From Thermanaeromonas toyohensis ToBE (GTDB lineage Bacteria > Bacillota > DSM-521 > Neomoorellales > Neomoorellaceae): 64,000 nucleotides of DNA. The notes beneath the pieces were generated by a model. The model was given only the letters and a program-made list of their open reading frames with translations, had not been told where the DNA came from and searched no databases. Where the stretch lies: assembly GCF_900176005.1 (NCBI RefSeq), contig NZ_LT838272.1:1569587-1633586 (forward strand). The letters run 5' to 3'. Position 1 is the first letter of the stretch. Each line of letters begins with the position of its first letter. The translations under genes and the position numbers were made by a program. This document shows positions 49,999 to 58,323 of this stretch, piece by piece.

Positions 49999-50049
49999 CG
50001 GGCACAAACAGAGATACAGTTTTTCGGGGGAAGGAGCGGAGGGGGTGCC

Positions 50050-50397
50050 ATGTACCTGTTCAATCTATCGGGCCACTCGGTTCCGGCGAAGAACGAAAGG
50101 TACGATGTCATAATTAACAGGGATTACCCGACGATTCCGCCGGTGCCGCGGGCGATACGGAAGCAGGCTATTGAACTTGTGGACAGCCTGCCCAGGGACG
50201 TCCTGGAGAGGGGCGACTTTGAGGTCATCCTTCCCGGGATGACTCCTCTGGCGGCAGCGGTTATTGCCGTGCTGGACAACCGGTGCGGGGCGCTTCCCTG
50301 CATCAGGTTTGCGGTGAAGCAGGCGGATGGGACGTACAGACTGAGTGGGCCCATCAACCTACAGCGGATACGCACGGAAGGGCAGTCGAAGAGATAA
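50050..50397 (+). CDS. Csx15-like CRISPR-associated small protein
   Basis: The 115-residue protein has the layout I associate with the Csx15 family of small CRISPR-linked proteins. It starts with YLFNLSGHSVP, has a middle helix, then EVILPGMTPLAAAVIAVLDN and GALPCIRFAVKQADGTYRLS, ending with a strand INLQRIR. Csx15 occurs near type III CRISPR loci and is thought to act on cyclic oligoadenylate signalling. Here it is on a plasmid-like element with no cas genes, 700 nt from a two-repeat CRISPR. The assignment is by eye and moderate only. Confidence 0.5.
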   Translation: MYLFNLSGHSVPAKNERYDVIINRDYPTIPPVPRAIRKQAIELVDSLPRDVLERGDFEVILPGMTPLAAAVIAVLDNRCGALPCIRFAVKQADGTYRLSGPINLQRIRTEGQSKR

Positions 50398-50481
50398 CCT
50401 CTCGGGGGCTGCCCTTAAAAACAAAAAAATATCTGAGGCCGCAACGGCCTAAAAAACCCAAAAAAGAAGGAGGTATAATAC

Positions 50482-51018
50482 ATGATTCAAAACATCACCA
50501 GCAGCCGTCGGTGGACGGCAGAAGAGGATAAAAAGGTGTTGGAGGGGATGGCCCGGGCAACGAACAAGGTGCTGGCCGTCCAGAACTTGGCTGCCATGCT
50601 GGGCAGGACGCCCAAGGCAGTAGAACGGCGGTACTATCGCTTATGCAAGCGGATGCACATGACGGGCCAGGCCGCCGGGGTAGCGGGGAAGATGAGCAGG
50701 GTGTTCGAGAAGCTGATGGCCGCGGCGGAGCAGAGCCCGACGGGCCGTTTGACTGCTGCTCAGTTAGAGAAAATAGCGCGGGAAGAGCGGATGAAGTACC
50801 CCCAGGTCCTGTCATTTTGGGGCAAAATCAATAGCCACGAGTTTTGGTTAGTCAAAGAGATAAGGGGGTTACGTAACCAGGTGATTGTCGTACAGGAAAA
50901 GCTGCGTCAGCTGGAGGAGGAAAGAGAGCGTTTGGAAAACGCGCTTCGCGAGCGAGAAGAGATGGTTGCATCTATCCGCAAAACGCTGGAAGAGCTTCGC
51001 GCGGTATTTGCGTTTTAG
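50482..51018 (+). CDS. Myb/SANT-like (RsfA-type) regulator
   Basis: Residues 8-58 form a Myb-like helix-turn-helix (RRWTAEEDKKVLEGMARATN, LAAMLGRTPKAVERRYYRL), as in RsfA-type prespore regulators and phage proteins. A coiled coil occupies about residues 125-170 (LRNQVIVVQEKLRQLEEERE). Start ATG 50482 follows AAGAAGGAGGTATAATAC. A small hairpin (AGGCCG/CGGCCT) lies 31 nt upstream. Probably a regulator of element genes; target unknown. Confidence 0.68.
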   Translation: MIQNITSSRRWTAEEDKKVLEGMARATNKVLAVQNLAAMLGRTPKAVERRYYRLCKRMHMTGQAAGVAGKMSRVFEKLMAAAEQSPTGRLTAAQLEKIAREERMKYPQVLSFWGKINSHEFWLVKEIRGLRNQVIVVQEKLRQLEEERERLENALREREEMVASIRKTLEELRAVFAF

Positions 51019-51030
51019 GCTGTAGTGGTA

Positions 51031-51060
51031 AGAAGGAGGCCCTTAACGGGTCTCCTTCTT
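51031..51060 (+). terminator. terminator-like hairpin
   Basis: AGAAGGAGGCCC pairs with GGGTCTCCTTCT around TTAAC. The tail TCCTTTCT is pyrimidine-rich but not a pure T run. Confidence 0.7.
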
Positions 51061-51115
51061 CCTTTCTACAGATTGCAAGGCTTTGAGGAGTGGTACCATG
51101 CTGCCGGAGATAGGG

Positions 51116-51212
51116 GTTTCAATTCCTCTTAGGTAGGCTGGAAACGAAGCTGGAAGTTTTCCGGTACCTCTGCGAGGAAGCGGTTTCAATTCCTCTTAGG
51201 TAGGCTGGAAAC
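51116..51212 (-). CRISPR. orphan mini-CRISPR: two repeats, one spacer
   Basis: Two identical 30-nt repeats (51116-51145 and 51183-51212) flank a 37-nt spacer (51146-51182). On the plus strand the repeat begins GTTTCAATTCCTC and ends AGGCTGGAAAC. On the minus strand it begins GTTTCCAGCC and ends with AATTGAAAC, the usual 3' end of type I-B/III repeats, so crRNA would be read leftwards. No cas gene is in the window and no third repeat is present. It may use host Cas proteins. Confidence 0.85.
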
Positions 51213-51252
51213 TCTCTCATGCCAATTATACAGGGCCGGAGGGAGAAAGTCA

Positions 51253-51573
51253 ATGCTGTCGGTTGTGTCTACTGCAATTCAGGCGTTCAGCGTGCTGGCG
51301 GGATGCTTTTTTGCCGTACGTTACTTTTTTGTGCGGAAGAGCCATCCCGAAGAGAAGGTCGTATGTATGGCGTTTATAGCGATGTTTGCGGCGGTTACGG
51401 TTGTGTTCGGCGGCCCCAGCATTAGCTTTCCACCAGTCACGTGGGCTTTAAGGGCAGTCGGGGTGATAGAGGCAGCGGGCGCTGTGCTGGCTGTGGTCCG
51501 CCGGGAGAGTTTCTGGAGGCAGGTTGACAGGGCGGTAACTGCGACGGTGTTTTTCTTGCTGTCCATGTTTTAA
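51253..51573 (+). CDS. small membrane protein, three to four segments
   Basis: The 106-residue protein has hydrophobic stretches VSTAIQAFSVLAGCFFAV, VCMAFIAMFAAVTVVFG, ALRAVGVIEAAGAVLAVV and a C-terminal VTATVFFLLSMF. No family is recognised. ATG at 51253 follows GGAGGGAGAAAGTCA. It lies 40 nt from the CRISPR repeat and 18 nt from the next small gene. Confidence 0.62.
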   Translation: MLSVVSTAIQAFSVLAGCFFAVRYFFVRKSHPEEKVVCMAFIAMFAAVTVVFGGPSISFPPVTWALRAVGVIEAAGAVLAVVRRESFWRQVDRAVTATVFFLLSMF

Positions 51574-51591
51574 TCCGAGGGGGTCATCGTT

Positions 51592-51774
51592 GTGCTGCGG
51601 AAGGTGGACGGGGCGCAGGCGGCCCCCGATGCTTTACAACAGGGCGTGGAGAAAGACGTTTGGCTGGATCTGTGGGAGCGGTTTGACGCCTGGGTGGAAA
51701 GGCGGTACATATGGTTTTTCTATTTTGCGTTTGGCTACCTGGCGGTCCAGGTAGTCAGGGCACTGGTGGACTAG
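51592..51774 (+). CDS. small single-span membrane protein
   Basis: Sixty residues, with a charged N-terminal half (DVWLDLWERFDAWVERRY) and a C-terminal membrane segment (WFFYFAFGYLAVQVV). GTG at 51592 follows CGAGGGGGTCATC. It may form a pair with the preceding membrane protein. Confidence 0.55.
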   Translation: MLRKVDGAQAAPDALQQGVEKDVWLDLWERFDAWVERRYIWFFYFAFGYLAVQVVRALVD

Positions 51775-51819
51775 AAAGGGCGGCAGCCCAAAAATCAAAA
51801 AAGGAGGGCGGTCCAAGTG

Positions 51820-52725
51820 ATGGACCTCAAAAACAAGGTGGCCATAGATGAAAGGGACGGCCACTTTCTCGGACGGCTCTGCTGGTACACGATACACGAA
51901 CAGCTCAATCTTACCAGGCAGCAGCTGGAAGACTTGTTTGAGCAGAGCGGAGTGGACAAGAAATTCCTGCCGCCCCCGGTAAAAGAAGTGGACGTTTTCA
52001 GGAGGGCTACCAGCAGGGTAGAGAGGAGCGGGATACCGCTGGACAAGGACCGGTCGATGAACCTGCTGGTACGGGAAGTGAACAGTACGAGGGACGGGGT
52101 AGCCCGGCAGATAGTGATAGAAATAGTGGACGCCAGGAACGTGCGGCTGGATTATAAGCCTGCGGTCACGCTTCTATTTGTGCGCAAGACAGGGCGGATA
52201 AACACGCAGGTTCACGTATCCGACCCGGCTGCGGAGGGGGCTGCGCGGCAGGCGGAGGAGCTGTACGAAGCGCTTCTGGGCAAATATGAAGGCGACCATG
52301 TCCGCCGGATGGTGAGCAGCATTTTATCTTCCATGAGGCCGACTGGAGTGCGCCCTTCAGGCGGGGTTTACTTCGTCCCGGAGAAATACCGGGAGGAACT
52401 TTTTGCCCTGGAGCGGCTGGTGCGGCTGCTGGGGTGCGAGTTTTTCACCATTCCCGTGGTGGACAGCGTGGACACCAGGGAGATGGTGAAGAAGAAGCTG
52501 GAAGACCAGGTGCTCGCTGCGATAGCCAGCCTGGCGGACGCCCTCAGGCAGGAAGACCTCACCCAGAAGCAAGTAGTAGCGCTGATGGAGGAGACAAAGA
52601 AGCTGATAGCGGACGTTGAGGAATACGAAGCATTACTGGAAAAAGACCTGAGCGACCTGCGGCACAAGGTGGGACTTTTGAAAATGCAGGCAGTGGAGCT
52701 TTTAAATAGAAAAACGGCGGCATAG
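51820..52725 (+). CDS. DUF6744-like protein
   Basis: A 301-residue soluble protein (LGRLCWYTIHEQLNLTRQQL, FRRATSRVERSGIPLDKDRS, VVDSVDTREMVKKKLEDQV) with a helical C-terminus. It resembles DUF6744, seen on plasmids and phages of Firmicutes beside MoxR-type ATPases. Function unknown. ATG 51820 is preferred to GTG 51817. The MoxR-like gene follows after 68 nt and a hairpin (GAGCGGGGT/ACCCCGCTC, 52744-52765). Confidence 0.58.
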   Translation: MDLKNKVAIDERDGHFLGRLCWYTIHEQLNLTRQQLEDLFEQSGVDKKFLPPPVKEVDVFRRATSRVERSGIPLDKDRSMNLLVREVNSTRDGVARQIVIEIVDARNVRLDYKPAVTLLFVRKTGRINTQVHVSDPAAEGAARQAEELYEALLGKYEGDHVRRMVSSILSSMRPTGVRPSGGVYFVPEKYREELFALERLVRLLGCEFFTIPVVDSVDTREMVKKKLEDQVLAAIASLADALRQEDLTQKQVVALMEETKKLIADVEEYEALLEKDLSDLRHKVGLLKMQAVELLNRKTAA

Positions 52726-52793
52726 GGGAGAAACGACCGGGAGGAGCGGGGTGCTAACCCCGCTCAAAATCTTTTAATTGGGAGCGAGCCAGA

Positions 52794-53903
52794 ATGGACT
52801 TTTTGAAAAAACTCGGTGAGGTACGCGCGTACCTCAACAGCAGGTTTGTCCAGCGTGAAGAGCTAATCGATGTATGCTTGACTGCTCTGGTGGCACGCCA
52901 GCATGTCCTGCTTTTAGGTCCCCCGGGGACGGCCAAGACGCAATTAATATCGGAGCTGGCGGCCTGCCTTGACGGGGGCCAGCACTTCCAGTGGCTGCTG
53001 ACGCGGTTCACGACGCCGGAGGAACTTTTCGGGCCGGTATCCCTTTCAGCTTTAGAGAGGGACAGCTACCGGAGGGTGACCGCCGGGAAGCTCCCGGAGG
53101 CGACCACCGCGCTGCTTGACGAAGTATTCAAAGCCAACTCCGCGATACTAAATACCCTGCTCAGCATTATAAACGAGCGGATATTTTACAATGACGGTCA
53201 GCCGGTAAAGGTGCCCCTTATCACTCTGTTTGGTGCTTCCAACGAAGTGCCGGAAGGTGAGGAGGAGGCGGCGCTGGCGGCCTTTGCAGACAGGTTCTTG
53301 TTCTGGTACCAGGTAGAGTACCTGGAGGAAGACGGAGCTTTTGCGGAGATGCTGCGGCTGGACGGTTCGGGGTCCCGGCCTTCGGTGAAAGTGGACGAGA
53401 TAGCGGTAGCTTCCATGGCAGCGGAGCAAGTAGAACTGGGGGACGACATAATAGACGCGATGGTTGAGCTGCGGCGCAAGCTGCGGGCCGAAGGGATAAT
53501 CGTATCCGACCGCAGGTGGAAGCAGTCGCTGTCAGCGGTGAAGGCGAAAGCGTTCTTGAACGGTGGTTCCCGGGCGGAAGTCCAGCGGGACATGCTGGTC
53601 CTGATGCACACCCTATGGACATCGCCGGAGCAGAGGGACATCGTCCAGCGGGTGGTGCGTGCGACGGTCGACCCATACGGTCAAGAGGTAGCGGAGCTGA
53701 TGGCGGAGGCGAGGGAGGTCTGGGAGAACGCAGTTAACAGTGGGGACACGAACGTTGGGGTAGAGGCGCACGGGAAGCTGAAGAATATAGCCAACAGGCT
53801 GGACGAACTGGAGAAGTTGAACGTGGACGTGCAGGCCCCCAAAGAGAGGATACAGGCGTACATCAAGGACGTTCTTACAAAGTGCCTCAGGATTACTCTA
53901 TAG
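52794..53903 (+). CDS. MoxR/RavA-like AAA+ ATPase
   Basis: The 369-residue protein has Walker A LLLGPPGTAKTQL (about residue 40), Walker B and sensor TTALLDEVFKANSAILNTLL, and a sensor/arginine-finger region FADRFLFWY, as in MoxR/RavA ATPases. These act as chaperones for metal or complex assembly, usually with a von Willebrand factor A (VWA) protein. A VWA protein is encoded at 56842, with other genes inserted between. The C-terminal part (VGVEAHGKLKNIANRLDELE) is a helical bundle. Confidence 0.87.
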   Translation: MDFLKKLGEVRAYLNSRFVQREELIDVCLTALVARQHVLLLGPPGTAKTQLISELAACLDGGQHFQWLLTRFTTPEELFGPVSLSALERDSYRRVTAGKLPEATTALLDEVFKANSAILNTLLSIINERIFYNDGQPVKVPLITLFGASNEVPEGEEEAALAAFADRFLFWYQVEYLEEDGAFAEMLRLDGSGSRPSVKVDEIAVASMAAEQVELGDDIIDAMVELRRKLRAEGIIVSDRRWKQSLSAVKAKAFLNGGSRAEVQRDMLVLMHTLWTSPEQRDIVQRVVRATVDPYGQEVAELMAEAREVWENAVNSGDTNVGVEAHGKLKNIANRLDELEKLNVDVQAPKERIQAYIKDVLTKCLRITL

Positions 53904-53914
53904 GAGGCATGCAT

Positions 53915-54388
53915 ATGTGTCGTTATGGCTGGGAAGACATTACGCGAATTACTTACCTAACGTCCAGCATTGGTGAACCTATCAGTTGTCTGCCGGATAG
54001 CGTTATTCCTGTTTCCGAAAGCGAAGGTGCGTGGTTGCAGAAGCTGGAGGAGAGGATTTCGCTTTTTGCTTATGCTGTCCAGCTTCCGGACGGAAAGCGG
54101 GGGATCCTTCTGGCTATAGAGATAGTGAATCCTGAGTCCGAATGCCCAGAGGACGCCCGAATAGCGCGTGAATGGGGATTTGTGACGTCAGGGGATGCGT
54201 GGCGGTTCGCGGAAACCGTTTTGAAGAAGTGGCGGGAGCACGGCCTGCGGGTGTTTGGCGGCTACGCCACGGGGCCGTTCGGGCGCCACGAAATAGGTGC
54301 GTTTGTTGGGTTTGACGAACCGGACGTTTTAGAGAAATGCGTGCTGGCTGACAGGCTGGCGAGCGAAGTGGACAGTGTGACAGTGTAA
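53915..54388 (+). CDS. hypothetical protein
   Basis: The 157-residue protein (CRYGWEDITRITYLTSSIGE, FAYAVQLPDGKRGILLAIEI, GGYATGPFGRHEIGAFVGFD) shows no recognised domain. AGGAGG at 53902 favours the second ATG (53915) over 53909. It follows the MoxR gene closely and may be its substrate or adaptor. About 220 nt of GC-rich hairpins without a gene follow. Confidence 0.58.
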   Translation: MCRYGWEDITRITYLTSSIGEPISCLPDSVIPVSESEGAWLQKLEERISLFAYAVQLPDGKRGILLAIEIVNPESECPEDARIAREWGFVTSGDAWRFAETVLKKWREHGLRVFGGYATGPFGRHEIGAFVGFDEPDVLEKCVLADRLASEVDSVTV

Positions 54389-54610
54389 GAGAAGGGGCGG
54401 GGCGCGTGCCCTGCCCGTGGTCCGGTGAAAGGGGCGCCGGGTCACGGGGAGGGTATGGGCCTCGGAGTGCCGGGGTGCGCGACAGCCCGGCACGCATGCG
54501 GAGTAAGGTCCTTAAGGAAAGGTAATAGAGGTCTTTGGGTTGTTTGGACGCAGGTGTTGTGGTAAAATAAGGTAACAAGTTGGCTGAGCGGGCAGAAGGG
54601 AGCGAGTGAT

Positions 54611-54826
54611 ATGAAGGTTATAGGCAGCAGGAGACCTCCTCAGGGACAAGATTTGTGGGAGCAGTGGGACGAATTTTGCGAACTGGCGTGGAGCTTTCGC
54701 AAGGATCAGGTATTTGTGCCGAAGGGAGTTTACCGGTTTAAAACATTCGAGAAGGCGGAACAGTGGAGGATAAGAATGCTTCTCGGGGAAAGGCCTACAG
54801 CAGGCTTCCCGGCAAAGAGGACATAA
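54611..54826 (+). CDS. putative antitoxin-like small protein
   Basis: Seventy-one residues (SRRPPQGQDLWEQWDEFCEL, VPKGVYRFKTFEKAEQWRIR). ATG at 54611 follows GGGAGCGAGTG. It overlaps the next nucleotidyltransferase gene by 64 nt in another frame. Such small partners before a nucleotidyltransferase are typical for toxin-antitoxin pairs, so it is called antitoxin-like by position. Confidence 0.55.
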   Translation: MKVIGSRRPPQGQDLWEQWDEFCELAWSFRKDQVFVPKGVYRFKTFEKAEQWRIRMLLGERPTAGFPAKRT

Positions 54827-55266
54827 AGAAGCTTTGTGAGGCGCTAAACGAAGCCGGGGTAAAGTATATTTTGGTCGGGGGGATCGCAATAAATTTTCAC
54901 GGGCTGCCACGCATGACGCATGATATTGACCTGCTGATAGACTCTTCTCCTGAAAACGTACGGAAGATAAAGGAAGCTCTGGCTTATCTGCCTGATGGGG
55001 CTGTAAGAGAGCTCAGGGACGAGGATGTACAGAACTACACGGTAGTAAGAGTCGCAGATGAAATTGTCGTAGACCTGATGGCGAAGATTGGAGATGTTAC
55101 TGTAGCAAACGCTGGTACTGAAGCACACGAGATAGACGGGGTAAAAATCGTGGTGGCTGATCTGGACACGATGATACGTACGAAGCCGGGACTGCGGGAA
55201 AAAGACGTGAAATACTTGCTGGCTAAGAAAAAAGCGATAAGCGAAAGGAACCGCCTAAAAATGTAA
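54763..55266 (+). CDS. nucleotidyltransferase, toxin-like
   Basis: The core reads VKYILVGGIAINFHGLPRMT followed by HDIDLLIDSSPENV, with GG and DxD motifs of the polymerase-beta nucleotidyltransferase fold (about residues 35-65), and KIVVADLDTMIRTK. The 167 residues fit small toxin-type members. The only in-frame start with a sensible length is GTG at 54763, inside the preceding gene. Together the pair resembles a MNT- or AbiE-like toxin-antitoxin locus, here intact, unlike the remnant at 45283-45909. Confidence 0.68.
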   Translation: MEDKNASRGKAYSRLPGKEDIKKLCEALNEAGVKYILVGGIAINFHGLPRMTHDIDLLIDSSPENVRKIKEALAYLPDGAVRELRDEDVQNYTVVRVADEIVVDLMAKIGDVTVANAGTEAHEIDGVKIVVADLDTMIRTKPGLREKDVKYLLAKKKAISERNRLKM

Positions 55267-55288
55267 GAACGCGGTTCCTTGCTTTTTT
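55245..55288 (+). terminator. rho-independent terminator over the stop codon
   Basis: AAGGAACCGC (inside the gene end) and GCGGTTCCTT pair across the TAA and are followed by GCTTTTTTC. A second hairpin, GGGGTGCAG/CTGCACCCC, lies at 55302-55323. Confidence 0.82.
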
Positions 55289-55398
55289 CAAAGATTCCAA
55301 GGGGGTGCAGCGAACTGCACCCCCTTTGCATTTTAGCCGGGATGCACTGGGCGACATTATGCCCGCCCTGTGCAAACATGTAAGAAGGGGGTCTTGTT

Positions 55399-56067
55399 AT
55401 GGGTCTTGAGGCCTATGTGGATGCTGCCGACCTGTTTGTGAAGATAGGCAGCTACGGGTGGTATCACAGCTTCCGCAGCACCGTTTGCGACAAACTGGAA
55501 GACGGGGACTGGGGCAGCCGGTTCCCGCTGCTTCAGAACCATTCGGACTGCGACGGTGACTACTCTCCGGAAGAGGCAGTGGAACTGCTGGAAGAGCTCC
55601 GGACCATCAGGAAAGAATTCGAAGGTGTGATGTATCCGGTTGTTTTGTACTGCGACGGGCAGGGCAGCGTCCTCGACTACCGCGAGAAGTACTCTGAAGC
55701 GGGTATTTTCATTTACGGCAACGGCTTTGGTTTTGGCGTGACCGAAGAAGGCCTGGTGGTGCAGTCGGAGGACCCGACCAGGGTTGACCTTCCGGTGGAC
55801 GGCATAAGGCGGGACATATTCGGCCGGCCTGAATACCGGTGGTATTTTGCCTTGATGGAGTGGAAGGGTGGGAACAGTTGGGAGTGCAGGCGGGCAAACG
55901 GCGCCACAGTAACCATAGAAGGGCTTCCGACCGGGGCTCCTCCGGGATGCGTCGTCATAAAGAAGGGTGAGATGCCGGCATCGGAAGTATTCAAGGAGCT
56001 CATCGACACCATGGAGGAACTTTGCAGGGCATCGGAAGAAACGGGGGACCCGATAGTGTTTTGCTGA
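55399..56067 (+). CDS. Imm70-like protein, paralogue 1
   Basis: A 222-residue protein beginning GLEAYVDAADLFVKIGSYGW and containing NHSDCDGDYSPEEAVELLEE, the motif I associate with Imm70-type immunity proteins. A second half (EYRWYFALMEWKGG, GLPTGAPPGCVVIKKGEMPA) is unassigned. It is followed by a clear paralogue. Immunity proteins neutralise contact-dependent or secreted toxins, but no matching toxin gene is visible. ATG 55399 follows AAGGGGGTCTTGTT. Confidence 0.55.
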   Translation: MGLEAYVDAADLFVKIGSYGWYHSFRSTVCDKLEDGDWGSRFPLLQNHSDCDGDYSPEEAVELLEELRTIRKEFEGVMYPVVLYCDGQGSVLDYREKYSEAGIFIYGNGFGFGVTEEGLVVQSEDPTRVDLPVDGIRRDIFGRPEYRWYFALMEWKGGNSWECRRANGATVTIEGLPTGAPPGCVVIKKGEMPASEVFKELIDTMEELCRASEETGDPIVFC

Positions 56068-56118
56068 TTTTTACTGGCGCGGTACGGTTGAGCCATGTTC
56101 GGAATAGGGGGTCAAGCT

Positions 56119-56802
56119 ATGGGAATTGAGGCATATGTGCACGCCGCCGGTATTTCTGTAGTGCTGGGCACTTATGCTTACTGCGACGCCTTCCGGGAGG
56201 TGATATGCGGAAGGTCGGAGGACGGCACGCGAAGGAGCAGCTTTCCCCGGTTAGAGAAGTTTTTTAGCGGGGAATGTTCTGCAAGGGATGCGGAGGGACT
56301 GCTGCAGGAGTTGGAAGTCATTAAGGCGGAGTTTCAGTCCGTAATGCATCCGGTTGCGCTCTACTGTGCTAAAGACGGCGAGGTATTGGGTTTCCACATA
56401 AAGCATAGTCCAAACGGCGTATTATCCGCGGGCGACCGGGGTATTGTTTTCGGGGTAACGGAAAAGGGGCTGTTCGTGGAGTCGAAGTTTTCCAATGAGC
56501 TTCCGCTGCCGGCAGACGAAAAAAGGGTAGACATACTGGGCGACCTGCTGTACCGGTGGGTATTCGCTTTCATGAGGCGTGTTTGCGAGAAGACGTGGAC
56601 ATGTTGGCGTGACGACGGGACTGCGGTGACGGTGGCGGGGATAAATCCCTGTGCCCCTCCGGATTGTGTGGAGGTGAGGGCTGCGAGGATGCCGGTCGTG
56701 GAAGTGTTCCGGGAGATTATTCATGGTTTAGAAAGGCTGTGCCGGGCGTCAGCTCAAACCGGCGACTCAATAAAGTTTCGCCGGGTAGTAGTGTGTCGCT
56801 AG
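56119..56802 (+). CDS. Imm70-like protein, paralogue 2
   Basis: It matches the preceding protein over most of its length: GIEAYVHAAGISVVLGTYAY, LLQELEVIKAEFQSVMHPVA, and a similar ending with APPDCVEVRAARMPVVEVF. It has lost the SDCDG motif (its place is taken by FSGECSARDA), so the two copies have diverged. ATG at 56119 follows AATAGGGGGTCAAGCT; the frame extends to 56095 without support. Tandem duplication with divergence suggests recognition of different partners. Confidence 0.55.
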   Translation: MGIEAYVHAAGISVVLGTYAYCDAFREVICGRSEDGTRRSSFPRLEKFFSGECSARDAEGLLQELEVIKAEFQSVMHPVALYCAKDGEVLGFHIKHSPNGVLSAGDRGIVFGVTEKGLFVESKFSNELPLPADEKRVDILGDLLYRWVFAFMRRVCEKTWTCWRDDGTAVTVAGINPCAPPDCVEVRAARMPVVEVFREIIHGLERLCRASAQTGDSIKFRRVVVCR

Positions 56803-56841
56803 GAAGACACTTGCTGCCAGAGCGGTTTGGGGGTGAACTAA

Positions 56842-58323
56842 ATGGCCCCTGAAAGGGCTGATACGGTGCTGAACACGGACCGCTACGACCGACGGCTGTA
56901 CGGGGAAGTATACCGCCAGGCGGAGCGGCTGCGGGAAGTAGAAAAAGAGCTTATGGAGAAGGTGCCCACGGCAGATGTCCTGCTGCGCGATGTGTGGGCC
57001 GGGCTGTACAAAGCCCGGCCCGAAGTACTGGAAGAGGTGCCGCCTTCTCTCAGGGTGAACCAGGCCATCATGAAGGAAGTGCTGGGCCTCCCGAAGGTGG
57101 AGGACCTGCGGCAGACGACCAGGTTCGACGAATGGGGTTCAGCGCTGGGGGCGGTATCGTTGGCGCCGGAGCTTGCCAGGTTGATACCTGAAGAGGCGAA
57201 AGAAGCCTTCCGGTACGAACAGGAAGCCAGCGAGTTCCTGAGGCAGGCAGCCAACCTCCAGATGGCTGCTGAGGCAGCACAACAGGCGGGCCAGAGACAG
57301 GCAGCGCAGCAGATGATGCAGCGGGCCCAGCAGTTGAGGCAGAAAGGGCAAAATCTGATAGCGCAGGCCGAGCGGGCTGCTTCGGCTGCGGTGAGGAAGA
57401 TAAACCCCGACCGGGTGAGGGTGGTCGCGGGCCGTGCTGCGGAGAAGGCGCAGGAGAGCCTGGAAAGCGTGAAGGCGTTTAGCTGGGGGACGTCCCCGGG
57501 GCAACCGCACCTCTTGAAGAATTCCCGGGAAAAATTTGAGCTGGCTCAGAGGATGGCGGTTGATTACCGGCTGAGGGAGATAGCGCGCATGGCCGGCAGG
57601 ATAATCAGGATTGCCCTTCACAAGAGGAAGACCAGGAAGCGCCAGGAGCCGGCCGAGCTGGTGGGCATCACGCTGGGGAGCAGCCTTGCCAGGGTGCTGC
57701 CTTCGGAGCTGTGCTATTTGGGCCATCCCCTGCTGAAAAAGGACTTTCTGCGGCGGTTTACCGAAGGGAAGCTGCTCCAGTACGAGCTGCGGTCGAAGGA
57801 GAGCGAAGGGCGGGGCCCGATAGTATGCTGCCTGGACAGCTCGGGCAGCATGGAGGGCGTCAAAGAGATTTGGTCCAAGGCCGTGATGCTCGCACTGTTC
57901 CAGGTGGCGGTGCGTGAGAGGAGGGCTTTTGCCTGCATCCACTTTGGGAACAAGGAGGAGCTGAAGGTCTTCGAATTTCCTGAGCCCGGGAAGGCGTCTC
58001 CGGTGGAGGTAGCAGAAGCGGCCCTTTTCTTTTTCGGTGGGGGCACCGATTTTGAAGCCCCGCTGGGCAGGGCAGTGGAACTGATGGGGAAAAGCGCCTA
58101 CAAAAAAGGCGACATTGTCTTTATTACTGACGGGCTGTGTGCCGTGAGTGAAAAATTTATCACCCGCTTCCAGCGTGTCAAGCAGGAGAAGGAGTTCAGC
58201 GTGTATTCGGTTGTTGTAGACGAAGACCCTGGCGGTGTGCTGCCCTTCAGCGACCGGGTGGCGCTGTTTAACAGTGCGAAGGGGGACGACCGTGAGGCAC
58301 TGGAGGTGGTGTTTGGGAGATGA
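56842..58323 (+). CDS. VWA-domain protein (ViaA/CoxE-like partner of MoxR ATPase)
   Basis: The 493-residue protein has a long helical N-terminal part with a Gln/Ala-rich coiled coil at about residues 130-190 (AEAAQQAGQRQAAQQMMQRA). A C-terminal VWA domain has the metal site CCLDSSGSM (DxSxS) near residue 330, GGGTDFEAPL (Thr of the site) and DIVFITDG. VWA proteins work with MoxR ATPases such as the one at 52794. The stop overlaps the next start as ATGA. Confidence 0.85.
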   Translation: MAPERADTVLNTDRYDRRLYGEVYRQAERLREVEKELMEKVPTADVLLRDVWAGLYKARPEVLEEVPPSLRVNQAIMKEVLGLPKVEDLRQTTRFDEWGSALGAVSLAPELARLIPEEAKEAFRYEQEASEFLRQAANLQMAAEAAQQAGQRQAAQQMMQRAQQLRQKGQNLIAQAERAASAAVRKINPDRVRVVAGRAAEKAQESLESVKAFSWGTSPGQPHLLKNSREKFELAQRMAVDYRLREIARMAGRIIRIALHKRKTRKRQEPAELVGITLGSSLARVLPSELCYLGHPLLKKDFLRRFTEGKLLQYELRSKESEGRGPIVCCLDSSGSMEGVKEIWSKAVMLALFQVAVRERRAFACIHFGNKEELKVFEFPEPGKASPVEVAEAALFFFGGGTDFEAPLGRAVELMGKSAYKKGDIVFITDGLCAVSEKFITRFQRVKQEKEFSVYSVVVDEDPGGVLPFSDRVALFNSAKGDDREALEVVFGR

